This document shows, piece after piece, positions 17,966 to 25,635 of a stretch of 64,000 nucleotides of DNA. The notes beneath the pieces are model-generated. The model was given only the letters and a program-made list of their open reading frames with translations. It was not told the origin of the DNA and searched no databases. The DNA is from JBPOFM01 sp051252455 (GTDB lineage: Bacteria; Bacteroidota; Bacteroidia; Flavobacteriales; Flavobacteriaceae), in assembly GCA_051252455.1 (NCBI GenBank), contig JBPOFM010000006.1:124001-188000 (forward strand). The letters run 5' to 3'. Made by a program: the position numbers and the translations under genes. How positions within the stretch are numbered: position 1 is the stretch's first letter; every line of letters starts with the position of its first letter.

Positions 17966-19288
17966 TTATTTTTTTATAAATTTTATTGTATTCCCGTAGT
18001 CAAATTTCAAAAAATATACTCCAGTTGAAAAGTTTTGAATGTCAATCTTTTGATTGTTTGAAACTTTTCCTGATTTCATCTTAACACCTACAATATTGTA
18101 TATCTCAAATGATTCATTTTGTTCTAGCCCTGAAACTTGTACAAAATCTGACGAAGGATTAGGGAATAAAGTTGTAATTGATTTATTTTGATCATGATTA
18201 GTTGTGCTCAAAGTTGAATTGATAGAAGTTTGAATATAATAATCAAAATCAAATGCGACACAACCAGGAACATAGGCAGTTCCTCCAGAATAAGAACCTC
18301 CACAATTAGAAGCATTTTCACCGTGCCAATTACCTCTTACGGTTTCAATCTCTGATGGATTAAATGGACTTATATTACAATTTTGGTTGGGAAGTGTTGA
18401 AATTTCAAGGGTGTAAACTTGGCCTGAAACAACATTAGCAGGAGAAGAAAATGAAATCTCTTTCATCGATAATGCATTATTGGAATCTGTAGGAAATGCA
18501 AATGATTGAGTAGCTAATACTGTACCATTACAGTCTCCTTCATAAATTGTTGCGACACAGTTCATAACTGTAGTCTCGATGCAGGCATTAATAGAAACAC
18601 CAACGTTAATTGTGTTCAAATCTCCAGACACCCCAGCGGTAAATGATTGAGCAATAGTTTGTTCTTCGCTTAGTCCAATACTAGCCCCACAAGTTCCTGT
18701 AAAGTCAACGTCGAAAGGTGACGCGACATAAGTTTGAATATAATAGTCAAAATCATATACCACACAACCAGGATCATAGGCAGTTCCTCCAGAATAAGAA
18801 CCTCCACAATTAGCAGCATTTTCACCGTGCCACTTACCACTTACGGTTTCAAACTCTGATGGATTAAATGGACTTATATTACAATTTTGGTTTGGAAGTG
18901 TTGAAATTTCAAGTGTGTAGACTTGACCTGAAACAACATTAGCAGGAGAAGCAAATGAAATCTCTTTCATCGATAATGCAGTATTGGAATCTGTAGAAAA
19001 CGCAAAAGATTGAGTAGCTAATACTGTACCATTACAGTCTCCTTCATAAATTGTTGCGATACAGTTCATAACTGTAGTCTCGGTGCAGGCATTAATAGAA
19101 ACACCAACGTTAATAATGTTCAAATCTCCAGAAACCCCAGCGGTAAATGATTGGGCAATAGTTTGTTGTTCGTTTAGTCCAGTATTGGCCCCACAAGTTC
19201 CTGTAAAGTCAAGGTCTAAAGTTTGAGCATTTAGAGATTTAATACTAATAAAAAGAAAAATAAATGTTAGAATGTAAATTTGTTTCAT
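17966..19288 (-). CDS. Secreted two-repeat protein with T9SS type A sorting domain
   Basis: A 440-aa exported protein: signal peptide at 1-21 (cut after SLNA), two near-identical domains of about 160 aa (27-186 and 195-354, period 168 aa), a short linker and a C-terminal T9SS type A sorting domain (about 365-440: LFPNPSSDFVQVSGL, GVYFLKFDYGN, IKFIKK). Each repeat begins DFTGTCGA, carries several Cys and ends PGC(V)xxDFDYYIQT, a jelly-roll-like surface domain I cannot name. The two copies are also nearly identical in DNA, so the duplication is recent. It is probably displayed on or released from the surface; binding target unknown. Confidence 0.85.
   Translation of the reverse strand: MKQIYILTFIFLFISIKSLNAQTLDLDFTGTCGANTGLNEQQTIAQSFTAGVSGDLNIINVGVSINACTETTVMNCIATIYEGDCNGTVLATQSFAFSTDSNTALSMKEISFASPANVVSGQVYTLEISTLPNQNCNISPFNPSEFETVSGKWHGENAANCGGSYSGGTAYDPGCVVYDFDYYIQTYVASPFDVDFTGTCGASIGLSEEQTIAQSFTAGVSGDLNTINVGVSINACIETTVMNCVATIYEGDCNGTVLATQSFAFPTDSNNALSMKEISFSSPANVVSGQVYTLEISTLPNQNCNISPFNPSEIETVRGNWHGENASNCGGSYSGGTAYVPGCVAFDFDYYIQTSINSTLSTTNHDQNKSITTLFPNPSSDFVQVSGLEQNESFEIYNIVGVKMKSGKVSNNQKIDIQNFSTGVYFLKFDYGNTIKFIKK
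18227..19210 (-). repeat. Tandem 504-bp intragenic duplication
   Basis: Copies at 18227-18706 and 18731-19210 encode the two domains of the T9SS protein. Long blocks are base-for-base identical (for example the tract covering the cagttcctccagaataag segment), with scattered single changes. The linker between them differs. Such near-identity within one gene points to recent duplication or ongoing gene conversion. Confidence 0.9.
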
Positions 19289-19894
19289 GGTTAATAATTT
19301 AATGGTTTTATAATTTGAGGTTTGTTAACAACATCTGTCGTTTATGCAATTGATAAAAACGACTGATGGCGAGAATTAGTTAAAAGTGTGATTTAAATTT
19401 CATAAGTAAATTCGGTTTTTGAGATTATAAAGACCGTTAAAAAGCACAAAAATAGGTTTAAATGTATTATCGTCCAATTTTTCAAAAAAAAATGTTAATG
19501 AAATATTTTTTTTAGGTTCAGGTATTAAATATCGAATTTCCGATTTTTTATGTTTTGGCTGACGGTTTTGTGTATGAGTTGTGGCGTGTCTCGGCACAGA
19601 CGTTTACCGATAAAAACTGACTTTGGAAAATCCGCAGACTCGAGCGCAGCGAACTGGCGAAGCAATTTTCGAAGTGAATACTGATCAAGCCCAAGGCATA
19701 TGATTCAAACGATTCTTTACCATTATTTGCGGTGCGTTTTACCGTATTTATTTGAATAAAATAACTTCAAACCACCTAAAACTAACGTTTTATAAGAATA
19801 AAATGAAAAAAATTTTAGCTGATATCAATACTGCTTTAAGCACAAAACATCGATGAAATACACTATATTAGGTTAAAGTGTAAAATAATCACGA

Positions 19895-19989
19895 TAAAAT
19901 GATTGTCATATCAAACCTTTTTATATCTTTGAATTGAAAGTCATCAAAACAGTTAGCTGCTAATCTCGAGTGGCTGTCTAAAGGTCAGA
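19895..19989. repeat. 95-bp direct repeat, right copy
   Basis: Second copy of the 17218-17312 element, 2,677 bp downstream in the same orientation, 92% identical with no gaps. It retains an intact promoter (19903-19931) reading toward the 20155 gene, then the conserved stretch TTAGCTGCTAATCTCGAG. After 19989 the two copies diverge following a 2-bp insertion. Confidence 0.95.
19903..19931 (+). promoter_or_regulatory. Strong match to the flavobacterial promoter, inside the right repeat
   Basis: TTG (19903-19905) and TATCTTTG (19924-19931) are separated by 18 nt, a full match to TTG-N17-23-TAnnTTTG. Transcription would start near 19938 and run through the conserved part of the repeat toward the 20155 gene, giving a leader of over 200 nt or a small RNA. 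Confidence 0.6.
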
Positions 19990-20154
19990 GACTTCAAAAG
20001 GCCTTTTACTATTTTCAATTAAATACCGAGTGAATCATCGGATGACAATTATTTTGTCTATCTGATACAACAAACCCATGCGCTGTTACCATTAGGAATC
20101 AGGACCGAGCATGTGTATGGGAAACGAAACGGACCAGCGATTCCATAACCTAAT

Positions 20155-21111
20155 TTGAATACATTATTTATGAACACAAATGATGAAACTTTGAATGGCA
20201 ATGTTGAGCCACAAAACAACGAAACGTCTTCTAACCGCATGAAAGAAGAAATCACAAACACAAACGATATCTATACGCAAGCAATAGAAACCTATCTTGA
20301 GGAGCAAAAAAAGAAAGCCGAGCAAGATGCCCGGCAAAAACGCTTCGGTAAGAAAACAGCCAAAGCAAGTCCCAAATTAAAAGCCCCAAAAAAACGCCGC
20401 ATCTACGAGTCTGGCATTTCCGAAAACGTCTCATACGGTGAGCAAGTCCTTTTAATAATCATGTCATGGGGCGCCAGTTACATCCCTAGCAACGCTGCCT
20501 TGCTACCAGCCAGCCTAGAAGCTAAAAACATTCAGGGGGCAGCATACATTAACGACGTCCAAGACGCCAAGCAAGCCCGAAAAACAGACATCACCGCCCG
20601 TCAAGATGTCTACCGCAAGTTGGCATCATTTGCACGACGCATCCTCAACGAGTTGGCAGCCTCCGGAGCTTCATTAAAGGTTCTAGAAGATGCCAAACAT
20701 TATGTAGATAAGATTGATGGTCACCGCATCATCAAGGTCAAGGCAAGTGACACTGACCAAAAGCACATCTCCGCCTGCCAAACCTCCTATGTACAACAAG
20801 TCGGACACTTCAATGGACTTTTGGGCGTAGCCAGGGCATGCCCAGAGTACGACCCTAATGTGATAGACCTCAAAATCGTCTCACTAGAAGACAAGAGAGA
20901 TGCCATGATAGAGAGCAACACCGCATTCTACAAAACCAACGCCGATTACAGCACCGCAATGACCATCCGCAACGAGTTTTTCAATGCAGATTTTACAGGC
21001 TATGTAGCAACCTACGGAGCCGTAAAACGCGCCACAAAAGCCATCTACGGTAACAGTAGCGATCAGTACAAACAAATTTCTGGCTTTGCTTTCAAGAAAA
21101 TCAGAAAGTAA
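20155..21111 (+). CDS. Protein of unknown function, atypical codon use
   Basis: A 318-aa protein (ATG 20155; ATG 20170 also possible) that I do not recognise. Residues 1-85 are polar, rich in N, E and K, and probably disordered, ending in a basic patch (KAPKKRRIY). Residues 95-318 are helical with a repeated Ala-rich pattern (SNAALLPASLEAKNIQGA, RRILNELAASGASLKVLEDA), and the C-terminus is basic. No signal or membrane segment is evident. Codon use is clearly different from neighbours: many C-ending codons (ATC, GCC, CGC, AAC), suggesting recent transfer. It has a strong promoter candidate upstream in the 95-bp repeat and its own terminator. Confidence 0.75.
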   Translation: MNTLFMNTNDETLNGNVEPQNNETSSNRMKEEITNTNDIYTQAIETYLEEQKKKAEQDARQKRFGKKTAKASPKLKAPKKRRIYESGISENVSYGEQVLLIIMSWGASYIPSNAALLPASLEAKNIQGAAYINDVQDAKQARKTDITARQDVYRKLASFARRILNELAASGASLKVLEDAKHYVDKIDGHRIIKVKASDTDQKHISACQTSYVQQVGHFNGLLGVARACPEYDPNVIDLKIVSLEDKRDAMIESNTAFYKTNADYSTAMTIRNEFFNADFTGYVATYGAVKRATKAIYGNSSDQYKQISGFAFKKIRK

Positions 21112-21151
21112 ACCACTACCTTTCAGATAGGGCATAGGCTCTATAATTTCA

Positions 21152-21187
21152 AAAACCACAGCTTCGTAAGAGTCTGTGGTTTTTTTT
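21152..21187 (+). terminator. Rho-independent terminator after the 20155 gene
   Basis: AAAACCACAG and CTGTGGTTTT form a perfect 10-bp stem with a 12-nt loop and a run of T. It begins 41 bp after the stop codon. Confidence 0.85.
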
Positions 21188-21296
21188 GTGCTTCTTTACT
21201 TTCCTTGACTGCTCATATACATTATAAGGAGTAACAAAAAATGTTCATATCCCAAAAATTCAGGGGATATAAGTATATTTATGACTTATATAACGC

Positions 21297-21305
21297 GTTG
21301 GCAAC
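21297..21305 (+). repeat. Cassette-boundary motif GTTGGCAAC (first)
   Basis: GTTGGCAAC lies 141 bp before the small lipoprotein gene. The same nonamer precedes the next gene at 22291-22299, and its exact reverse complement follows that gene at 25018-25026. Its arms GTTG/CAAC form a near palindrome. Confidence 0.6.
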
Positions 21306-21445
21306 AATACCGAAAAACGTTAAATGAGACACGCCGCACCTCAACAAAAACTTATCAAATAGGTGCGTATATCCGTCAAATTAATCCTATTATTGAGTAT
21401 ATTGTTCCATATATAAGGAGTTGTATGCAATTAAAACCAAACTTT

Positions 21446-22015
21446 ATGAATAAAAATTTGTTGTTGATTTTATTGACAATTTTCACGTTAAATTCTTGTC
21501 AATCACAAACAAAAGACAAAACTGAAATATATAAAACCGAATCTGACGAATACGCTTCAGAAAGTGGGAATTTTACAATCAAATTTCCTATGAAACCGAC
21601 TTTGAGGGTAATCGACAACCAAATTGGAACGGATAAATATAAAATTTATAATTATCAAGCTGTAGCTGGACAACAAATGATTTATATGGCTGAATATATT
21701 GATTTTCCTAAATATATAATGGAGTCAGAATCTTGGACTAAAGAACAAGCATATAATCAGATTTTGAAAACACTTGAGGCTAAATATGGCGGAGTATTTA
21801 GGCTAACCAAACAAGAGCCAACCGAACAATATAATCTGAATGGACAATATTTTGAATTTTCGCTGAATCCAAATGCTGATGTGCCGAAAGGATTAAAGGG
21901 CGGAATAAAAGGAAAGTTATTTTTTGTTGGGAATAGGTCTTATCAAATCACCTATTTTGGAGAAGAACAAGAATTAATTGAACCATATCTAAATTCATTT
22001 AGACTAATAAAATAA
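21446..22015 (+). CDS. Small lipoprotein of unknown function
   Basis: The start is ATG at 21446. The frame is open from 21281, but the upstream part has no signal, while residues from 21446 give a clean lipoprotein signal (NKNLLLILLTIFTLNSCQS, Cys18). The mature 171-residue part is a soluble beta-rich domain with FTIKFPMKPTLRV near residue 42 and a final RSYQITYFGEEQELIEPYLNSFRLIK-like strand-helix, a pattern also seen in photosystem II reaction-centre PsbP-like or DUF-type lipoproteins. No catalytic motif is visible. It sits inside a segment bounded by GTTGGCAAC motifs, like a gene cassette. Confidence 0.75.
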   Translation: MNKNLLLILLTIFTLNSCQSQTKDKTEIYKTESDEYASESGNFTIKFPMKPTLRVIDNQIGTDKYKIYNYQAVAGQQMIYMAEYIDFPKYIMESESWTKEQAYNQILKTLEAKYGGVFRLTKQEPTEQYNLNGQYFEFSLNPNADVPKGLKGGIKGKLFFVGNRSYQITYFGEEQELIEPYLNSFRLIK

Positions 22016-22022
22016 CTGCTTA

Positions 22023-22116
22023 CAACACAATGTATAATCAATTGCTTTGGCAAGTACACACCTGTAAAATTCCTTAGGAATTGTCCAGCGTAGTTTTGTG
22101 CTTGATAAGTTTCGGA
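22023..22116 (+). repeat. Cassette-end element, copy 1
   Basis: Directly follows the lipoprotein gene. It shares an ordered series of short blocks with 25019-25110: CAACACA, an ATTGCTTTGG/ATGGCTTGGT block, CACACCTG/CACACTTG, AAAATTCCT/AAAATCCT and GAATTGTCCAGCGTAGTTTTG versus GAATTTCCCAACGCAGTTTCG. A hairpin CGGATT-TGC-AATCCG follows at about 22130. Confidence 0.65.
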
Positions 22117-22290
22117 AAATCCAATACCGCGGATTTGCAATCCGTGCCCACCACCGCACACGCACGAATCCTTTCGTCTCCAAAGTAAATACACCTCCCA
22201 AAAAAAACAAAAAAACCAAAAACCAAATAAAAACAAAATACACTATATTAGTGCTATATACGGAATAAACACCGGTGTGTTTATCCCTAC

Positions 22291-22299
22291 GTTGGCAAC
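22291..22299 (+). repeat. Cassette-boundary motif GTTGGCAAC (second)
   Basis: Identical to the motif at 21297-21305; it lies 12 bp before the ATG of the 899-aa T9SS protein. Its exact inverse GTTGCCAAC lies 8 bp after that gene's stop codon. Confidence 0.65.
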
Positions 22300-22310
22300 A
22301 GGCTGAAAAC

Positions 22311-25010
22311 ATGAATAAAAGAAAATACTTAATATTTTTCATCATAATAACTCTTAATTGGAGTTTTTTTTCTATCGCCCAAACTACCTTAACCCATAAC
22401 TGTGGCCCATTAATAAAAACAACAAATCATTCATGTTCATATACTGGGGGCATTTATTGGGCCAGGGATTTTGTACTATCGAGTTATGGGATTGATACAA
22501 ATGAAGAATTGATTATCACAGAAGGACAGGTCGGAATTAGTTATACAACATGGGGTGCAAAAGTAAAATTTAACATATATGAGATTGACAATAACTTTCC
22601 TGATTCTTTTTCTTCAGCAACTTTGATTGGAAGTAGCCAAATACAAACTCTTCCCTATATTCAAAATCCAAATGCTACGATTATCACCGTTGTTTTTGAC
22701 AATCCAATAATAATACCGGCGACTGCGGAGAGAATTTTAGTGGAGGTTCAAAAAGTAGCCACTGTCAATGCTTCTAGCCTTGCTCATATTGCTGGTACAG
22801 AAAACGACACAGGAGTTTCTTGGTACAGAGGCTGTATTGCAGGTCAAGAATATATAAACTCCGACGAAATTATTAACAGTTTATGGCCAGGCTCTAATTA
22901 TAATTTTTTCATTAACATTACAGGAACTGTAAATAACACAATCTACCCTTTTACCCTAAATTATACAAATGATTGTACCGAGACAAACAAAGAATTTCGA
23001 CTAAACAATATAAACAATATAAGTTCAGTTCTTTGGGATTTTGGTGACCCGGCTTCTGGAGTTAACAATAACTCAACTTTAATCTCACCAACACATGATT
23101 TTTCGTCATCCGGTCAATATTCTATCACAGCAACAATTACACAAACCGACCAAACAACCTATATAATAAATGAGACCATTTCTGTCGCAGAACCCCCAAT
23201 TGCATATCCAATTACTGATATTTATGCATGCGAAGATACTTTTGGGTCTGGAATATCTTCTAGTTTTGACACCTCAATTATAGAATCGGAAGTATTAAAT
23301 GGGCAAACTGGAGTTATAGTTTCCTATTATAACCAAAACGGTGATGTGCTACCAAGCCCATTACCGAACCCTTTTACCAACACGCAACCTAATTCTCAAC
23401 TAATAACTGTAAGAGTAAGTAACAGCAATGATTTGTGTTGTTTCACTGAAACTTCGTTTAATTTAATTGTAGACACATTACCCGTCATACCTCAAATTGA
23501 TGATATGCTGTCATGTGATATTGATGAAGATGGCTTTACGCTATTTGATTTAACTAACCTGCCAATTGAAATAATAAACGGACAATCCGATTTAACCGTT
23601 GCACTATATGATAGTAATAATAGTTTGATTTCTGTCTCTGATTATACTAATTTTCAAAACCTTACTGCAAATCAAGATTATATTAAAGCCATAGTTACCA
23701 ATTCAATAACCAATTGCTCATCTCAAACCAATGTCAACTTGATAGTGAATGATAATCCTGAAGCAGATCAATTACAAATAATATATGGTTGTGATGATAA
23801 CAACGATGGTATTTCTGAATATTTTAATACCTCCAATGTAGAAAACCAAGTCTTGAATGGGCAAACTGGAATGACAGTTAGTTATTTTGACCAAAGTGGC
23901 AATCAATTGTTAAGTCCCTTACCTAATCCTTTTACAAATTCTAACCCTTTTAATGAATTGATAACAATAAGAGTTGAAGATATCAATACAACCTGCTATG
24001 CCGAAACCATACTGCAATTGCAAACTATAACACAACCAAATATAAACCAACCCAATAATTTATATTCTTGCGAGCTAGGAGATGGATACGTCGAATTTGA
24101 CACTTCTGCTTTAGAACAAGAAATAATTGGAAATCAAATAGGCTTAACGATACACTATTATGATTCTAATGACAACCCGTTACCAAGCCCTTTACCTATA
24201 TTATTTCAAAATACAGAACCTTTTACTCAAACCATACATGTGCGGGTTGAAGATACCTCAAATCCAATTTGTTATTCCGAAACATCATTTGAATTAATTG
24301 TGAACGATTTACCTGTAATCAATTTAGAGGAAGAGTATTTCATTTGTAATTTAGAACCGTCAATTTCATTAAACATAAATCCTAGTTTTAATTCATATAG
24401 TTGGTTCTTTGAAGATGGCACTTTAATTTCAGATACATACAACGCAGAAATAATAGAAGAAGGAAGTTACTTTGTAACAGTTACCCAATTTCAAAATGGC
24501 ATAACTTGCGAAAATTCCTTTGATTTTAACCTAATCCGCTCGGAATTACCAGAAATACAACAAGTAAATTATGGTGATTTGGGGAACAATTTCATTGAAA
24601 TTATAGCCTTTGGTGATGGTGATTTTGAATATTCTTTAGATGGAATATACTATCAAAACAGTAATTATTTTCCAAACATTGAAGGAGGTTGCTATACTGT
24701 CTATGTGAGAGATAAAGAAGGTTGTGGAGAGGATTCTCAAGAAGTGGTAATTATTGACTTTCCAAAATTCTTTACGCCTAATAATGATACTTTTAATGAC
24801 TTTTGGCAAATTAAAGGTGCGAGCAAATTTCCTGATTCTAAACTATTCATATTTGACAGATACGGAAAATTATTAAAACAACTATCAGCAAGTAGTCTCG
24901 GATGGGATGGTACGTTTAATGGAAATAAAATGCCATCCAATGATTATTGGTTTATTGCAAATCTTGGAAATGGAAGGACATTTAATGGGCATTTTACATT
25001 AAAAAGATAA
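22311..25010 (+). CDS. Large secreted protein with T9SS type B sorting domain
   Basis: The start is ATG at 22311 (MNKRKYLIFF...), which gives a signal peptide ending SIAQ; the frame upstream of it is part of the cassette spacer. The 899-aa protein has an N-terminal domain, a PKD-like domain at about 205-275 (SVLWDFGDPASG), then about four repeats of roughly 95 aa at about 295-690 (YxCEDxxxG...VLNGQTGxxVSYYxQxGxxLPSPLPNPF), and a C-terminal T9SS type B (CHU_C) domain in the last 80 residues (FFTPNNDTFNDFWQIKG, LFIFDRYGKLL, GWDGTFNGNKMPSNDYWF). Such proteins are surface adhesins. It is flanked by inverse GTTGGCAAC/GTTGCCAAC motifs. Confidence 0.9.
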   Translation: MNKRKYLIFFIIITLNWSFFSIAQTTLTHNCGPLIKTTNHSCSYTGGIYWARDFVLSSYGIDTNEELIITEGQVGISYTTWGAKVKFNIYEIDNNFPDSFSSATLIGSSQIQTLPYIQNPNATIITVVFDNPIIIPATAERILVEVQKVATVNASSLAHIAGTENDTGVSWYRGCIAGQEYINSDEIINSLWPGSNYNFFINITGTVNNTIYPFTLNYTNDCTETNKEFRLNNINNISSVLWDFGDPASGVNNNSTLISPTHDFSSSGQYSITATITQTDQTTYIINETISVAEPPIAYPITDIYACEDTFGSGISSSFDTSIIESEVLNGQTGVIVSYYNQNGDVLPSPLPNPFTNTQPNSQLITVRVSNSNDLCCFTETSFNLIVDTLPVIPQIDDMLSCDIDEDGFTLFDLTNLPIEIINGQSDLTVALYDSNNSLISVSDYTNFQNLTANQDYIKAIVTNSITNCSSQTNVNLIVNDNPEADQLQIIYGCDDNNDGISEYFNTSNVENQVLNGQTGMTVSYFDQSGNQLLSPLPNPFTNSNPFNELITIRVEDINTTCYAETILQLQTITQPNINQPNNLYSCELGDGYVEFDTSALEQEIIGNQIGLTIHYYDSNDNPLPSPLPILFQNTEPFTQTIHVRVEDTSNPICYSETSFELIVNDLPVINLEEEYFICNLEPSISLNINPSFNSYSWFFEDGTLISDTYNAEIIEEGSYFVTVTQFQNGITCENSFDFNLIRSELPEIQQVNYGDLGNNFIEIIAFGDGDFEYSLDGIYYQNSNYFPNIEGGCYTVYVRDKEGCGEDSQEVVIIDFPKFFTPNNDTFNDFWQIKGASKFPDSKLFIFDRYGKLLKQLSASSLGWDGTFNGNKMPSNDYWFIANLGNGRTFNGHFTLKR

Positions 25011-25017
25011 AATGCCA

Positions 25018-25026
25018 GTTGCCAAC
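25018..25026 (-). repeat. Cassette-boundary motif GTTGCCAAC (inverse)
   Basis: Exact reverse complement of the GTTGGCAAC motifs at 21297 and 22291, 8 bp after the stop of the T9SS type B gene. Confidence 0.6.
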
Positions 25027-25110
25027 ACAGTAAGCCATGGCTTGGTCGGTCCACACTTGGAAAATCCTATCGAATTTCCCAACGCAGTTTCGTACTTTTA
25101 ATGGTTCGAG
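25019..25110 (+). repeat. Cassette-end element, copy 2
   Basis: Ordered match to 22023-22116 (CAACACA, TGGCTTGGTCGG, CACACTTG, AAAATCCT, GAATTTCCCAACGCAGTTTCG, GGTTCG). It is followed by GCCGAGACACGC and CATACACAAAACC, which also occur in inverse orientation at 19557-19595. Confidence 0.65.
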
Positions 25111-25233
25111 CCGAGACACGCAACGTCCCATACACAAAACCATTTCCCCCCAACAACCCCATACCCTATATACAAAATCTCCAAAACCCATTCCCATTCT
25201 ACCATAGCCCGTACCCATCTCCCCAAAACCCCT

Positions 25234-25443
25234 CGACACATTCCAATCAGCTCCCGACACACACCCAAAACCCGTCGACACATTCCAGAAACCCATCGAC
25301 ACATAGCAAAGAGCCGCCGCCACAGTCCCAAAACCCACCGACACATTGCAAACAGCAGCCGACACCTTCACAAAACCCACCGACACATTATAAAGTATAG
25401 CCGACACATTCCCAAAAGTCACCGACACATTCCCAAAACCAAT
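25234..25443. repeat. Degenerate 21-bp tandem array, about 10 units
   Basis: Ten units of exactly 21 bp, each beginning CGACACATT or a close variant (CGACACACA, CGCCACAGT, CGACACCTT), with an A/C-rich second half (CCCAAAACCCAC). Period is kept without indels while bases differ widely, so the length is under stronger constraint than the sequence. Two frames stay open across it, but the encoded text is only the repeat and I do not call a protein. It shares GACACATT (AATGTGTC on the other strand) with the array at 36128-36568. Confidence 0.9.
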
Positions 25444-25485
25444 TACAAAAAAGCGCTTGAAACCCCTATAAAACCAAGAAATCAC

Positions 25486-25620
25486 TCAAAAAAGAGTAGA
25501 AAAGGAAGAGCCCATTGTGTAAATGGGCTAGTCCATTCCATAGAGAAGGTATATAAGGTCGTCAGCGTGGGAGTTCATTGCTTCGATTGCTACAATGTTT
25601 TCTGCGATAAAACGCCCTAC
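25486..25620 (-). pseudogene. Fragment of an amidohydrolase gene, with internal stop
   Basis: The reverse strand translates to RFIAENIVAIEAMNSHADD, then LIYLLYGMD, a TAG stop (25530-25528), then PIYTMGSSFS. This lines up with RFMKTEIEEMITYAGDPK-YLLYGTDWPICNMDSYLK in the intact amidohydrolase at 26578-27387; the stop replaces the Trp of the TDWP metal-site motif. The match covers about 42 codons with no 5' part, so it is the decayed tail end of a paralogous gene. It lies right after the aldo/keto reductase stop. Confidence 0.8.
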
Positions 25621-25635
25621 CAATATCAATGCCAA

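Larger units (their letters stand above)
19289..20154. other. 866-bp spacer with repeat, promoter and possible coding remnants
   Basis: No complete gene is convincing here. Contents: a segment at 19557-19595 whose complement shares GCCGAGACACGC and CATACACAAAACC with 25110-25142; a very short frame at 19803-19856 (MKKILADINTALSTKHR, 17 codons) that may be chance; the right 95-bp direct repeat at 19895-19989 with its promoter; an AAAAGGCCTTTT palindrome near 19996; and an open frame of about 37 codons ending at TAA around 20142 (includes HALLPLGIRTEHVYGKRN) that could be the tail of a lost gene. Confidence 0.55.

Noticed and set aside
19400..19597. 65-aa reverse frame as a gene
   Set aside because: Its start lies in the shared intergenic block also found at 25110, and the remainder has no protein-like conservation cues.
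22275..22310. Upstream start for the T9SS type B protein
   Set aside because: It would place 12 cassette-spacer residues before the signal peptide; ATG 22311 fits.
22004..22345. Reverse frames over the cassette spacer
   Set aside because: They cover the repeat element and its hairpins; Cys/Trp-rich text typical of non-coding DNA.
25101..25400. 99-aa forward and 163-aa reverse frames over the first 21-bp array as proteins
   Set aside because: Low-complexity heptapeptide text, open on both strands, decayed units; no start context.
25234..25443. CRISPR-like array
   Set aside because: Units are contiguous 21-bp repeats without unique spacers, and no cas genes are present.
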